A model generated the notes under the pieces. It saw nothing but the letters and a program-made list of their open reading frames with translations, ran no database searches and was not told where the DNA came from. This document shows positions 42,017 to 51,252 of a stretch of DNA of 64,000 nucleotides, piece after piece (within the stretch, counting starts at the first letter, position 1; every line of letters begins with the position of its first letter). This DNA comes from Bosea sp. F3-2. GTDB lineage: Bacteria > Pseudomonadota > Alphaproteobacteria > Rhizobiales > Beijerinckiaceae. The translations under genes were made by a program, and so were the position numbers. The stretch lies in NCBI RefSeq assembly GCF_008253865.1, contig NZ_CP042331.1:5297501-5361500 (forward strand), written 5' to 3'.

Positions 42017-43669
42017 ATGTCTAATGATGTCAGTCCACTTGCGGGAAAGCGGCTGGAGCCGGGCATGCTCGTCGATGTGGCGGCTCTCAACAGAGCCTAT
42101 TTCGAGCAGCCAGACCCGTCGCAGCGCTCTCAGCAGGTCGCCTTCGGCACCTCGGGCCATCGTGGCTCCGCTTTTTCCCTGTCGTTCAATGAAGCCCATA
42201 TTCTCGCCATCGCTCAGGCAATCTGCCTCTACCGCCAGGAGCAAGGCATCAACGGGCCGCTCTTTCTGGGCATCGACACGCATGCGCTGTCGCGCACGGC
42301 GTTCGAAACCGTGCTGGAGGTCTTCGCGGCCAACGGCGTCGTCACGATGATTGACGAGAAGCTCGGCTTCACGCCGACGCCAGTGATCTCGCATGCGATC
42401 CTGACCTACAACCGCGATCGCAGCTCTGGCAAAGCGGATGGTGTGGTCATTTCACCCTCGCACAACCCCCCGGCGGATGGCGGCCTGAAGTACAATCCGC
42501 CGCATGGCGGCCCGGCCGACACCGACGCCACCGGCTGGATCGAGAAGAAGGCCAATGCCCTCATCGCCGACAAGCTCGCCGGGATCAGCCGTATCCCCTA
42601 TGAACGGGCGTTGAAGAGCGAGCATATCCGCCGGCACGACTATATCAGCGGCTACGTCGCCGATCTTGCCGATGTCGTCGACATGGCGGCGATCGCCAGG
42701 GCCGGTGTCTCGATCGGCATCGACCCGCTCGGCGGGGCCGGACTCGACTACTATCAGCCGATCATCGACCGCTACGGTCTGAAGGCGACCATCGTCAGCA
42801 AGGAGGTCGATCCGACCTTCGGCTTCATGACCGCGGACTGGGACGGCAAGATCCGGATGGATTGCTCCTCGCCCTACGCCATGGCGAGCCTGATCGGCAT
42901 GCGCGACAAGTTCGACGTCGCTTTCGCCAATGATACGGACGCCGACCGGCACGGCATCGTCACCCGCAGCGGCGGGCTGATGAATCCAAACCATTATCTG
43001 GCGACGGCGAGCGCCTATCTCTTCGCCAACCGGCCCGGCTGGCGCAGCGATGCCGCCATCGGCAAGACGGTGGTGTCGAGCGCCATCATCGACCGCGCCG
43101 CGGCCAAGCTGGGGCGCAGGCTCGTCGAGGTACCGGTCGGCTTCAAATGGTTCGTCGACGGCCTGATCTCGGGCGCGTTCGGCTTTGCTGGCGAGGAGAG
43201 CGCCGGCGCCTCCTTCCTGCGCCGGGACGGCACGGTCTGGACGACGGACAAGGATGGAATCATCCTGGGCCTGCTCGCGGCCGAGATCACGGCGAAGACG
43301 GGCAACGACCCCAGTGTCTTCTACGGGAAGCTGACGGCCGAGCTGGGCAACCCCTGCTATGCGCGGGTCGATGCCCCGGCGACATCGGCCCAGAAGGCGA
43401 TCCTCAAGAACCTGTCTGCCGAGCAGATCGCGACGAAGGAGCTCGCGGGCCAGCCCATCACCGCCATTCTCAACGAGGCGCCGGGCAACGGCGCCGCGAT
43501 CGGCGGCGTGAAGGTAACGGCCGCCGACGGGTGGTTCGCCGCCCGCCCGTCCGGCACCGAAGAGGTCTACAAGATCTACGCCGAAAGCTTCCGTGACGAG
43601 GCGCATCTCGCCGCAATCCAGGAGGATGCGCGGCGCATCGTCGGGGCGGCGATCGGTGGAGCGGCCTGA
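42017..43669 (+). CDS. pgm: Phosphoglucomutase (alpha-D-glucose type)
   Basis: Enzyme of 550 residues interconverting glucose 6- and 1-phosphate, the entry to UDP-glucose. The phosphoserine is S148 (ISPSHNPPADGG), the metal loop NDTDADRHG, the sugar loop GEESAG and the phosphate loop ARPSGTEEVYKIY, all typical of the long Pgm class. It lies after ugd and a repeat element. An imperfect hairpin (CTGCCGG / CCGGCAG, 43705-43727) downstream is a possible terminator. Confidence 0.96.
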   Translation: MSNDVSPLAGKRLEPGMLVDVAALNRAYFEQPDPSQRSQQVAFGTSGHRGSAFSLSFNEAHILAIAQAICLYRQEQGINGPLFLGIDTHALSRTAFETVLEVFAANGVVTMIDEKLGFTPTPVISHAILTYNRDRSSGKADGVVISPSHNPPADGGLKYNPPHGGPADTDATGWIEKKANALIADKLAGISRIPYERALKSEHIRRHDYISGYVADLADVVDMAAIARAGVSIGIDPLGGAGLDYYQPIIDRYGLKATIVSKEVDPTFGFMTADWDGKIRMDCSSPYAMASLIGMRDKFDVAFANDTDADRHGIVTRSGGLMNPNHYLATASAYLFANRPGWRSDAAIGKTVVSSAIIDRAAAKLGRRLVEVPVGFKWFVDGLISGAFGFAGEESAGASFLRRDGTVWTTDKDGIILGLLAAEITAKTGNDPSVFYGKLTAELGNPCYARVDAPATSAQKAILKNLSAEQIATKELAGQPITAILNEAPGNGAAIGGVKVTAADGWFAARPSGTEEVYKIYAESFRDEAHLAAIQEDARRIVGAAIGGAA

Positions 43670-43704
43670 GAAGGCTTCGGCGAAGTTCGCAATCGCGTGG
43701 TTCC

Positions 43705-43727
43705 CTGCCGGTCTTGTCGGCCGGCAG
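43705..43727 (+). terminator. Hairpin downstream of pgm
   Basis: CTGCCGG and CCGGCAG pair around a 9-base loop, 36 bases after the pgm stop. No U-run follows, so termination strength is uncertain. Confidence 0.45.
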
Positions 43728-43734
43728 GTGACAC

Positions 43735-43751
43735 ATGATGCGACGCATCAT
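43735..43751. promoter_or_regulatory. 17-bp perfect palindrome upstream of a small ORF
   Basis: ATGATGCGACGCATCAT is perfectly symmetrical around one central base, and lies 109 bases upstream of the putative 26-residue ORF at 43861. It looks like an operator of a dimeric regulator, but I cannot name which. Confidence 0.45.
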
Positions 43752-43860
43752 CGATCGATGGGGATAGCGCCGAGAATTTTATTCGATTTTTGCTCCGATA
43801 TGGCAGTCTGAACGGAGAGTTTCGGGTTCTGCCAACAATAATGGCTCGGAGGGGGCATCC

Positions 43861-43941
43861 GTGATCTATGTCGGGATTTTCTACCTCGCCTGTGCAGCGG
43901 TGTTCCTGCAGCTCGTCGAGGGGGCGCCCGTCATAGATTGA
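43861..43941 (+). CDS. Putative 26-residue single-helix membrane peptide
   Basis: GTG-initiated frame encoding 26 residues. A hydrophobic helix (VIYVGIFYLACAAVFLQLV) is followed by a short polar end (EGAPVID) and a TGA. A strong GGAGGGGG site lies 5 bases upstream of the GTG, which is unusually good for a chance frame. No homologue is known to me. It ends 14 bases from the convergent D-amino-acid dehydrogenase gene. Confidence 0.45.
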   Translation: MIYVGIFYLACAAVFLQLVEGAPVID

Positions 43942-43955
43942 CGCGGCCGGGTGGG

Positions 43956-45239
43956 TCATTCGCCTGAACCGGGCGGCTTCGCCAGGAAGCGCTCGGCTGC
44001 GAAAGGTGTGATGTCGCAGAAGGTCGGGGCGCCCGTCATGGCCTCGGCCAGAAGCCGCCCTGTCGCCGGTCCCAGTGTGAAGCCGTGATGGGCGTGGCCG
44101 AAGGCGAACCATAGCCCGGGGTGCCGGGGGGCGCGGCCAATCACCGGGAGCATGTCGGGCAGGCACGGGCGTGCACCACGCCAGGGCTCGGCGTCCAGGC
44201 GCTGCCCCAACGGCAGGATGCCTCGCGCGATCCGCTCGGCGCGATCGAGCTGCCAAGGATCGGATGGTTGGTCGCGTCCGGCCAGCTCGATTCCCGTCGT
44301 GAGCCGAACGCCGCGCTGCATCTGCGTCAGCACGAAGCCGGCCCGCGCATCGCAGAGCGGGTGCCGCGGCCCCAATTGGGACGCGATCTCGTAGTGCATG
44401 TGATAGCCGCGCTTGAAGCCTAGCGGGAAGCGATAGCCGAAGCGTTCGTAAAACTCCTTCGACCAGGGTCCCAAGGCGGCGACGACCTCGGATGCCTGCC
44501 AGTCGCCCGCTTCGACCGGCAGGCGCCACCCCGGCTGCTCGCGCCGCAAGCCCTGCGCATCGGCCTTTGCCACGATGCCACCACGCGCTGCGAACAGCGC
44601 CGCATAAGCGCGCGTGACTGCCCCAGGGTCGGTCACCGTCGCCGGGTCGCGCCAGTGAATGGCGCCGGCCATCGCATCCGGCAGCAGTCCGGGCTCGCGC
44701 TGGCGCAGGCTGTGGTCATCGAGTACGTCATAGGAAAGGCCGTAGGATCGCAGATCCGAGGCAGCCCTCACGGCCTGGTCGAATCCGCGCCGGTCGCGAT
44801 AGAGCTCGATCCAGCCGCCGTTTCGTATGAGCGCTTCGGTTCCGGCCGCCTTCGTCCAATGCTTGTGCTCGTCGATGCAGCGCTCGATCAGCGGCAGGAT
44901 CGCGCGGCCCAGCTTGTCCAGGCGCGCGGGGGCCGAATTCCACCAATAGCGCGCGAGCCAGGGCGCCATCTGCAGCAGCTTGGCCGGGCGGTAGCGCACG
45001 GCGATCGAGCGGTTCGATGCGAAGGCAGCGAGCGTCGCGAAGTCGCGGGGAAAGGCATAGGGGACCACCGAGGATCGCTCGATCAGCCCCGCATTGCCGT
45101 GGCTGGTCTCAGCCCCGGGCTCGCTGCGGTCGACCAGCAGAACCTTGCGGCCGCGTTCCTGCAGATGCAGGGCCACGCTGACGCCGACGATTCCGGCTCC
45201 GAGCACGATCACATCGGCCTGTCGTATTGCAGTGGTCAT
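43956..45239 (-). CDS. FAD-dependent D-amino-acid dehydrogenase (DadA-like)
   Basis: Flavoprotein of 427 residues in the DAO family. The FAD loop is VIVLGAGIVGVSVALHLQ (9-26), followed by ETSHGNAGLI typical of DadA-type dehydrogenases. The C-terminal FAD motif is LWFAFGHAHHGFTLGPATG. It deaminates D-amino acids to 2-oxo acids, passing electrons to the respiratory chain. It is divergent from an RpiR-family regulator and a peptide importer, so it may process D-residues taken up as peptides. Glycine or sarcosine oxidation is an alternative. Confidence 0.88.
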   Translation of the reverse strand: MTTAIRQADVIVLGAGIVGVSVALHLQERGRKVLLVDRSEPGAETSHGNAGLIERSSVVPYAFPRDFATLAAFASNRSIAVRYRPAKLLQMAPWLARYWWNSAPARLDKLGRAILPLIERCIDEHKHWTKAAGTEALIRNGGWIELYRDRRGFDQAVRAASDLRSYGLSYDVLDDHSLRQREPGLLPDAMAGAIHWRDPATVTDPGAVTRAYAALFAARGGIVAKADAQGLRREQPGWRLPVEAGDWQASEVVAALGPWSKEFYERFGYRFPLGFKRGYHMHYEIASQLGPRHPLCDARAGFVLTQMQRGVRLTTGIELAGRDQPSDPWQLDRAERIARGILPLGQRLDAEPWRGARPCLPDMLPVIGRAPRHPGLWFAFGHAHHGFTLGPATGRLLAEAMTGAPTFCDITPFAAERFLAKPPGSGE

Positions 45240-45341
45240 CGCGCGGGAATGCCCGTCTCCATCTACCCGAAGCGGGCACCGTGAAGACGAGCCTCAAACG
45301 GAAAGGATTTGCAAGAAAATAAAAATCATTTGACGTTATGA

Positions 45342-45355
45342 AAGAAAAATTTCTT
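45342..45355. promoter_or_regulatory. Possible RpiR operator, AAGAAAAATTTCTT
   Basis: A near-palindrome (one central mismatch) lies 24 bases before the preferred start of the RpiR gene, between it and the divergent dadA-like gene. The GAAA-TTTC arms resemble the AT-rich dyads reported for RpiR regulators. A related GAAAATAAAAATCATTT stretch lies 21 bases upstream. Confidence 0.45.
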
Positions 45356-45379
45356 GATGAGGCATCCTCGGGAGTTTCG

Positions 45380-46258
45380 ATGTCTCAAACCCTTCGCCAG
45401 AGATTGCAGGCTTGCCTCGCCAACGGTTCCAAGGCTGACAAGGCGCTGGCGAGCTACATGCTGGCGCAGATGCCGAGCCTGCCCTTCGAGACGGCGGCCA
45501 GCCTGGCCGAGAAGGTGTCGGTCAGCGAACCGACCGTCGGGCGCTTCTGCCGGACGCTCGGCTACAAGAGCCTCAAGGATCTCAAGGGCAGTCTCGCCGA
45601 GGAGATCGGCGACAGGCCCTGGCTGATCAGCGACCGGCTGCGCGATTTCCAGCAGCGCAGCCTCGCGGGCGACGACCAGCTTGCGCGCAGCCTTCAGCTC
45701 GAGATCGCCGGCCTCGTCAGGCTCTATGAACTCGCCCAAAGCGAGGAATGGAAGCGCGTGGCGCGCCGGCTCGCCACTGCGAACTCCGTCTACGTCACCG
45801 GCTTCCAGACCGAGCGGGGGCTGGCGCAGTACCTCGCCAACCAGCTCCAGTATCTGCGCGACGGTGTCCATCTCGTCGATCTCGCCGCCGGCAATTTCTC
45901 CGAGCTGCTGCTTTCGGGCGAGGCCGGACGTCATCTCGTGATCTTCGAGGCGCGGCGCTATTCGCGCATGGCCAAGGTGCTGGCGCAGGAAGCCAAGGTG
46001 GCCGGCATCCCGACCACCCTCGTGACCGATTCCTTCTGCGACTGGGGCCGCGGCCTCGTCGACGAGATGCTGGTCGTCTCGACCGAGTTCAACCTGTTCT
46101 GGGACTCGACCGCCCAGATGGCGAGCCTGAGCAATCTGCTGATCAACGCGGTCTTCGTCGAGCTCGGCCCGCAGGTCGAGCAGCGGCTGAACCGGATGGC
46201 CGAACTCTATGGTCGCTTCACCGGCCATGTCGGCGACAGCTCCGGCCCGCTCGACTGA
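45380..46258 (+). CDS. RpiR-family transcriptional regulator
   Basis: Regulator of 292 residues. The N-terminal HTH_6 domain (residues about 1-75) contains FETAASLAEKVSVSEPTVGR, then FCRTLGYKSLKDLK. A C-terminal SIS domain (from about 120) contains SVYVTGFQTERGLAQYLANQ and LVIFEARRYSRMAKVL. SIS domains usually bind sugar phosphates, but in amino-acid or peptide contexts the ligand differs. I prefer the ATG at 45380, preceded by GGGAG, over one at 45338 that lacks a ribosome-binding site and would overlap the operator. It heads the peptide-transport operon. Confidence 0.9.
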   Translation: MSQTLRQRLQACLANGSKADKALASYMLAQMPSLPFETAASLAEKVSVSEPTVGRFCRTLGYKSLKDLKGSLAEEIGDRPWLISDRLRDFQQRSLAGDDQLARSLQLEIAGLVRLYELAQSEEWKRVARRLATANSVYVTGFQTERGLAQYLANQLQYLRDGVHLVDLAAGNFSELLLSGEAGRHLVIFEARRYSRMAKVLAQEAKVAGIPTTLVTDSFCDWGRGLVDEMLVVSTEFNLFWDSTAQMASLSNLLINAVFVELGPQVEQRLNRMAELYGRFTGHVGDSSGPLD

Positions 46259-46309
46259 CGGTCACGGCCGACGCCTTTCGCAACATCTCGAAACAAAAGG
46301 GGAAGCGGG

Positions 46310-47878
46310 ATGAAGACGATGATCAAGGGGAGCCTTCTGGCGTTGGGCCTCGCCGCCCTGGGCGCGACCGCCGCGCCGGCACAGGAAGCGACGTTCGTGA
46401 TGACGGCGCGTCTCGTCGGCGCGCCGACCTACAATCCGATCAAGGCGACCAAGCTCAACACCGCCACCACGCTGATCTTCGACCGGTTGGTCGTGCAGGA
46501 TGCCGATCAGAGCTTCCATGGGCAGCTCGCGGCGTCGTGGGAAGCGAGCCCCGACGGGATGCAGTGGACCTTCAAGCTGAAGCCCGGCGTGAAGTTCCAC
46601 AACGGTGAGCCGTTCAACGCCAGGACCGTCGAATGGTGGGTGCCGCAGTTCAAGGGCACTGAGAACGCCTTCACCGTTGAGGCGGTCGACCGTGTCGAGG
46701 TCGTCGATGACCTGACGGTGCGCTTCCATATGAAGCATCCCGACCCCAACCTGCTGTTCAATCTTGCCAGCTCCTTCATGTGCATTCCGGAGCCCAAGGC
46801 CTTTCAGGCGCTCGGCGACAAGTTCGGCGTGACCGAGACTGTCGGCACCGGCCCCTACAAGATGCAGCAGTTCACCGTCGGTCAGCAGACCGTGCTGGTT
46901 CGCAACGACGACTATGCCTGGGCGTCTGATTTGTCGGCCAACAAGGGGCCGGCCAAGTTCAAGAAGCTGACCTTCCGCGAGATCGCCGAGGAATCGACCG
47001 CCTATCTCGAACTGAAGACCGGCGGCGCCGACCTGCTCGTCAACGTCCCGACCGACTTTCTGCCGCGCATCCAGGCCGACAAGGCGGTGAAGCTGGTGAC
47101 CATTCCGGGCAACGAGCTGGTCTATATGCCGATCAACACCAGCGTCGAGCCGTTCACCGATATCAAGGTGCGCGAGGCGACCGCCTTCGCGGTCAACCAG
47201 AAGGAGATCCTGACCAGTCTTTATGGCGGCAACGGCGGGGCCGCGGACACCTTCCTGATTTCCTCGCTCAGGGAATCGCAGGTCGACCCGAAATACCGGA
47301 TCTCCTACGATCCGGAACGTTCAACGAAACTGTTCGACGAAGCCGGCTGGAAGGCAGGTCCCGACGGCATCCGCGTCAAGGATGGCAAGCGCCTCGAGGT
47401 GAAGCTCTGGACCCAGAACGGCACCGAGTTCAAGCGCCTCGTCGAGATCGTCCAGGCCCAGCTCAAGGCAGTCGGCGTGCAGGCCGATATCAGCATCATC
47501 GATGCGGGCTCGATCAATGCGCAGTATCGTAAGAAGACCGAGCACCAGCTCGCGATCCGCTCCTATCAGTGGACCAATGCCGACATCGTCGACTGGTTCT
47601 TCGCTGCGAAGCGGGCGGGCTATCCCAACGTCTCGATGTTCAACGATCCGGAAGCGGAGCGGCTGAACGACATCGCCATGAACAAGTCGAAGACCTGGGA
47701 TGAGCGCGTCGCGAACTTCACCAAATATCATGAATACGTGCTGTCGCAGTACGCGTTCGCGCCGATTTATCAGCCCGCGCAGAGCCTCGCCTATGGCAAG
47801 CGCATCGTGATGCCCGGGAAGATCCGCGGGACCGGGCTCTACGGGCCGACGATGCTCGACATCGCGCCGGCGAACTGA
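46310..47878 (+). CDS. ABC transporter substrate-binding protein, DppA/OppA family
   Basis: Periplasmic family-5 binding protein of 522 residues. The Sec signal is KTMIKGSLLALGLAALGATA, cleaved near APAQ. The mature part has the family signature FDRLVVQDADQSFHGQLAAS, WEASPDGMQWTFKLKPGVKF and DGEPF-like HNGEPFNARTVEW. It probably binds oligopeptides or peptide-like compounds. It is followed by two permease genes and a peptidase gene but no ATPase. AAGGGGAAG precedes the start. Confidence 0.92.
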   Translation: MKTMIKGSLLALGLAALGATAAPAQEATFVMTARLVGAPTYNPIKATKLNTATTLIFDRLVVQDADQSFHGQLAASWEASPDGMQWTFKLKPGVKFHNGEPFNARTVEWWVPQFKGTENAFTVEAVDRVEVVDDLTVRFHMKHPDPNLLFNLASSFMCIPEPKAFQALGDKFGVTETVGTGPYKMQQFTVGQQTVLVRNDDYAWASDLSANKGPAKFKKLTFREIAEESTAYLELKTGGADLLVNVPTDFLPRIQADKAVKLVTIPGNELVYMPINTSVEPFTDIKVREATAFAVNQKEILTSLYGGNGGAADTFLISSLRESQVDPKYRISYDPERSTKLFDEAGWKAGPDGIRVKDGKRLEVKLWTQNGTEFKRLVEIVQAQLKAVGVQADISIIDAGSINAQYRKKTEHQLAIRSYQWTNADIVDWFFAAKRAGYPNVSMFNDPEAERLNDIAMNKSKTWDERVANFTKYHEYVLSQYAFAPIYQPAQSLAYGKRIVMPGKIRGTGLYGPTMLDIAPAN

Positions 47879-47909
47879 GCCCGGCCACGGTCGCACAGGG
47901 GAGAGTGCC

Positions 47910-48842
47910 TTGCTGCGCTTCGCGATCCGGCGGCTCGCCATGCTGGTGCCGGTGTTCCTCGCCGTCTCGCTGGTGATCTTCATGATCATCCATCTCGTGC
48001 CGGGCGACCCGCTTGAGCATCTGATCCAGGTCGGCTCGTCGCCCGAGCAGCGGGCTCAGATGATCGCCCGCTACGGCCTCGACCAGCCGTTGCTCATGCA
48101 ATATGGGCGCTGGCTCGCCAAGGTCGCGACCGGCGATCTCGGCGACGCCATCGTGATGCGCCAGCCGGTCGCGCAGCTGATCGTGGAGAACATGCCGCAC
48201 AGCCTCGCGCTCGGCGGCACGGCGCTCCTCTTCTCGACGAGCGTCGGGATCACGGCCGGCGTGCTCGCCGCCTCCTTCCGCGACAGCCTGTTCGACCGGG
48301 CGGTGATGGGCTTCATCTTGCTCGGTTCGACGCTGCCGAGCTTCTGGCTGGCTCTGCTGATGATCCTGCTCTTCGCCGTGCAGTTCGAATGGTTCCCGGT
48401 CTCGGGTGCCCGGAGCTGGGATGCGCTGGTGCTGCCAGCGCTCACCATCGGCATTGGGGGCACGGCGCTGATCGCCCGCGTGACCCGCGCCGCGATGGTC
48501 GAGATATCGGGGCGGGACTTCGTGCGCGTGCTCCAGGCAAAGGGGCTGCCGTTCTGGCGAATCCAGCTTCGGCATGTGCTGCAGCAGGCGATGCTGCCGG
48601 TGATGACCATTCTCGGCCTGCGCATCGGCTGGATCCTCGGCGGCGCCGTCACGGTCGAATACGTCTTCGCCCGGCCGGGTCTCGGCTCCCTGCTGATCAC
48701 GGCGCTCGGGCAGCGCGATTATCCGCTGGTGCAGGGCTGCCTGCTGATGCTCGCCATCGCGGTGATGCTCGGCACGCTGCTCGGTGACCTCGCCCAGGCG
48801 GCGCTCGATCCGCGCCTGCGCGAAGCGATGGGTGCCCGATGA
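47910..48842 (+). CDS. Peptide-type ABC transporter permease, DppB-like
   Basis: Permease of 310 residues with about six transmembrane helices. The TTG start at 47910 follows GGGGAG. The N-terminus MLRFAIRRLAMLVPVFLAVS is typical of DppB; the EAA loop is FVRVLQAKGLPFWRIQLRHVL (about residues 207-227). It overlaps the DppC-like gene by 4 bases. It pairs with 48839-49684 in the membrane. Confidence 0.93.
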   Translation: MLRFAIRRLAMLVPVFLAVSLVIFMIIHLVPGDPLEHLIQVGSSPEQRAQMIARYGLDQPLLMQYGRWLAKVATGDLGDAIVMRQPVAQLIVENMPHSLALGGTALLFSTSVGITAGVLAASFRDSLFDRAVMGFILLGSTLPSFWLALLMILLFAVQFEWFPVSGARSWDALVLPALTIGIGGTALIARVTRAAMVEISGRDFVRVLQAKGLPFWRIQLRHVLQQAMLPVMTILGLRIGWILGGAVTVEYVFARPGLGSLLITALGQRDYPLVQGCLLMLAIAVMLGTLLGDLAQAALDPRLREAMGAR

Positions 48843-49684
48843 GCCGTCCGACCCTCGTGTCCCGTCTGGCCCGTTCGCCGCGCGGCGCCCTCTGCGCCCT
48901 GTTCCTGATCGGGCTCGTCCTCTGTGCGATCTTCGCACCCTGGATTGCCCCATACGACTATGCGGCGCAGAAGCTCGCCATGGCCAACACGCCGCCCTCG
49001 GCCGCGCATTGGCTCGGCACCGATGAATTCGGACGCGACCTGCTCTCGCGCATCATCCAGGGCGCCCGCACCTCGCTCAGCGTCAGCGTCCTCTCCATCG
49101 CCCTTTCGGTGATGGCGGGGGCGACGCTTGGTGCTGCCGCCGGCTATTTCGGCGGGGTTTTCGACCGCGCCGTCACCGTCGTGGTCGATCTGACCTGGTC
49201 CTTCCCGGAGATCCTGCTGGCGCTGATCCTGATCGCCATCCTCGGGCCGGGCCTGCATTCGACGGCGATCGCCATCGCCATCGCCTATCTGGCCCAGTTC
49301 ACCCGGCTGACGCGGGCGCAGGTCATGGCGCAGAAGGGTGAGCTCTTCGTCGATGCCGCGGTGACAGCCGGTGCGAGCCCCGCCCGCGTTCTCTTCCTGC
49401 ATCTGCTGCCGAACACGATGACGCCGGTCATCGTCGCCGGAATGCTGGCGACGGGCGATGCGATCGTGCTTGAGGCGACGCTCGGTTTCTTCGGTCTGGG
49501 AGCCCAGCCGCCGATCCCGAGCTGGGGGGCGATGATGAGCTCTGGCACCGCCCAGATCTTCATCGCGCCCTGGATCATCATCTTTCCCGGCCTCGTGATC
49601 GCCGCGGCCGTGATCGCCATCAACCTGTTCGGCGACGCGCTGATCGAGGCGCTCGATATCCGCCGGCCGCTGCGCGACGGCTGA
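48839..49684 (+). CDS. Peptide-type ABC transporter permease, DppC-like
   Basis: Permease of 281 residues. The family lead-in HWLGTDEFGRDLLSRIIQGA is followed by hydrophobic helices and the EAA loop FVDAAVTAGASPARVLFLHL. The start overlaps the DppB-like stop (ATGA). The operon carries no DppD/DppF ATPases; the next gene is a peptidase. Energy must come from ATPases encoded elsewhere. Confidence 0.93.
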   Translation: MSRPTLVSRLARSPRGALCALFLIGLVLCAIFAPWIAPYDYAAQKLAMANTPPSAAHWLGTDEFGRDLLSRIIQGARTSLSVSVLSIALSVMAGATLGAAAGYFGGVFDRAVTVVVDLTWSFPEILLALILIAILGPGLHSTAIAIAIAYLAQFTRLTRAQVMAQKGELFVDAAVTAGASPARVLFLHLLPNTMTPVIVAGMLATGDAIVLEATLGFFGLGAQPPIPSWGAMMSSGTAQIFIAPWIIIFPGLVIAAAVIAINLFGDALIEALDIRRPLRDG

Positions 49685-49728
49685 CCGGTCCGCCATCCAA
49701 GAGCACCAAGAGAGACCCGAGGAACGCC

Positions 49729-51210
49729 ATGAGCTTCACCGTTCTGACCGCCGAGTTCTCGCATGAGAGCAACACCTTCAGCCGCTGCCCGGCCGACCAT
49801 GCCGCCTTCAAGGATCGCGGCATCCGCCAGGGAGAGGCGGCCATTGCCGAACGTGGCGAGGCCAACACGCCGATCGCGGGCTTCCTCGATATCGGCCGGC
49901 CGGCCGGCTGGCGTGTCATCCATGCGATCAGCGCCGCTGCCCAGCCGTCAGGGCCGGTGACGCGCGGCGCCTTCGACCACATCGCCGGCGTCATCGTCGA
50001 TACGGCAAAGGCGCATTGCGGGGCGATCGATGGCGTGCTGCTCGGCCTTCACGGCGCGATGGTGACCGATTTCTGCGAGGATGGCGAAGGCGAATTGCTG
50101 GAGCGCCTGCGCGCCGTCCTCGGTCGCGACGTGCCGATCGGCATCACGCTCGACCCTCATGCCAACGTCACCCGGAAGATGACGGAGCTGGCGGACATCG
50201 TCGTTTCCTACAAGACCTACCCGCATGTCGATGTCCGCGAGACCGGACGGCTGGCGGCCGGTATCCTGCAACGCACCATGGCCGGCGAGATCAGGCCGGT
50301 GACGCTGCGCGCCGAGCGGCCGATGCTGGAAGAGGTCAATGGCGGGCGCACGGATATCGGCCCGATGGTCGAGCGCCTCGCCAAGGCGAAGGCCTATGAG
50401 AAGGAGGCCGACGTCTTCGCCGTCAGCGTCAATGGCGGTTTCGGCAATGCCGATATCGAGGAGGTCGGTCCGACCGTCCTTGTCACCTGCCAGGGCGATC
50501 ACGAGCGCCACCGCGCCTTCGCCGAAGCGCTGGTCGAGGATATGTGGCAGCGCCGCTTCGACAAGGTCACGCCGTTCCTCTCGGTGGAGGAAGCGGTTGC
50601 AGAGGCGGCTGGCTATGTCGCGACATCCGGCCCGCTGATCATCGCCGACTATGCCGACAATCCCGGCGGTGGCGGCTATGGCGATGCGACCGAACTACTC
50701 AAGGGCATGATCGCCGCCGATCTGAAGGATGCCTGCTTCGGGCCGATCGTCGATCCGGAAGCCGCGGCCGAGCTGCACCGGGCCGAGCCAGGATCGACGG
50801 TATCCATCCGGCTCGGCGGCAAGGTCGACCCGGAGATCGGCGGCAGGCCGCTTGCGCTCACCGGCACGCTCGTCAGCATCAGCGACGGCAACTATGTCGG
50901 CGACGGCCCGATGATGGGCGGGTTGCATGCGAGCTGGGGGCCCTGTGCGGTCCTGCGCGTCGGCGACGTCGATATCCTCGTCACCACGATCCGCGCCCAG
51001 ATGAACGATCTCCAGCAGTTCCGTGCCTTCGGCATCGATCCCGCTGCCAAGCGGGTGGTGGCGCTGAAATCGATGCAGCATTTCCGGGCCGCCTTCGAGC
51101 CGATCGCAGGCAAGGTCATCGTCTGCGACAGCGGTGCGCTCTGCACACCCGATCTCACCAAGCTGCCCTATCGTCGCGTGCGGCGCCCGATCTTCCCGCT
51201 CGACGCGTAG
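49729..51210 (+). CDS. M81-family metallopeptidase (MlrC/microcystinase C type)
   Basis: Zinc-dependent hydrolase of 493 residues. It shows the N-terminal TAEFSHESNTFSRCP, GVLLGLHGAMVTDF and the metal-region LDPHANVTRKM, followed by PHVDVRETGR. DYADNPGGGGYGDATELLKG and the C-terminal VGDVDILVTTIRAQ block complete the MlrC pattern. MlrC cleaves small peptides including a D-amino-acid-containing fragment of microcystin. No signal peptide, so it acts in the cytoplasm on imported substrate. It ends the RpiR-peptide transporter operon. Confidence 0.9.
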   Translation: MSFTVLTAEFSHESNTFSRCPADHAAFKDRGIRQGEAAIAERGEANTPIAGFLDIGRPAGWRVIHAISAAAQPSGPVTRGAFDHIAGVIVDTAKAHCGAIDGVLLGLHGAMVTDFCEDGEGELLERLRAVLGRDVPIGITLDPHANVTRKMTELADIVVSYKTYPHVDVRETGRLAAGILQRTMAGEIRPVTLRAERPMLEEVNGGRTDIGPMVERLAKAKAYEKEADVFAVSVNGGFGNADIEEVGPTVLVTCQGDHERHRAFAEALVEDMWQRRFDKVTPFLSVEEAVAEAAGYVATSGPLIIADYADNPGGGGYGDATELLKGMIAADLKDACFGPIVDPEAAAELHRAEPGSTVSIRLGGKVDPEIGGRPLALTGTLVSISDGNYVGDGPMMGGLHASWGPCAVLRVGDVDILVTTIRAQMNDLQQFRAFGIDPAAKRVVALKSMQHFRAAFEPIAGKVIVCDSGALCTPDLTKLPYRRVRRPIFPLDA

Positions 51211-51252
51211 CTGGAGCCTGGATGTCGGGGGCAGAGCCGGTTGGGGGATTGG

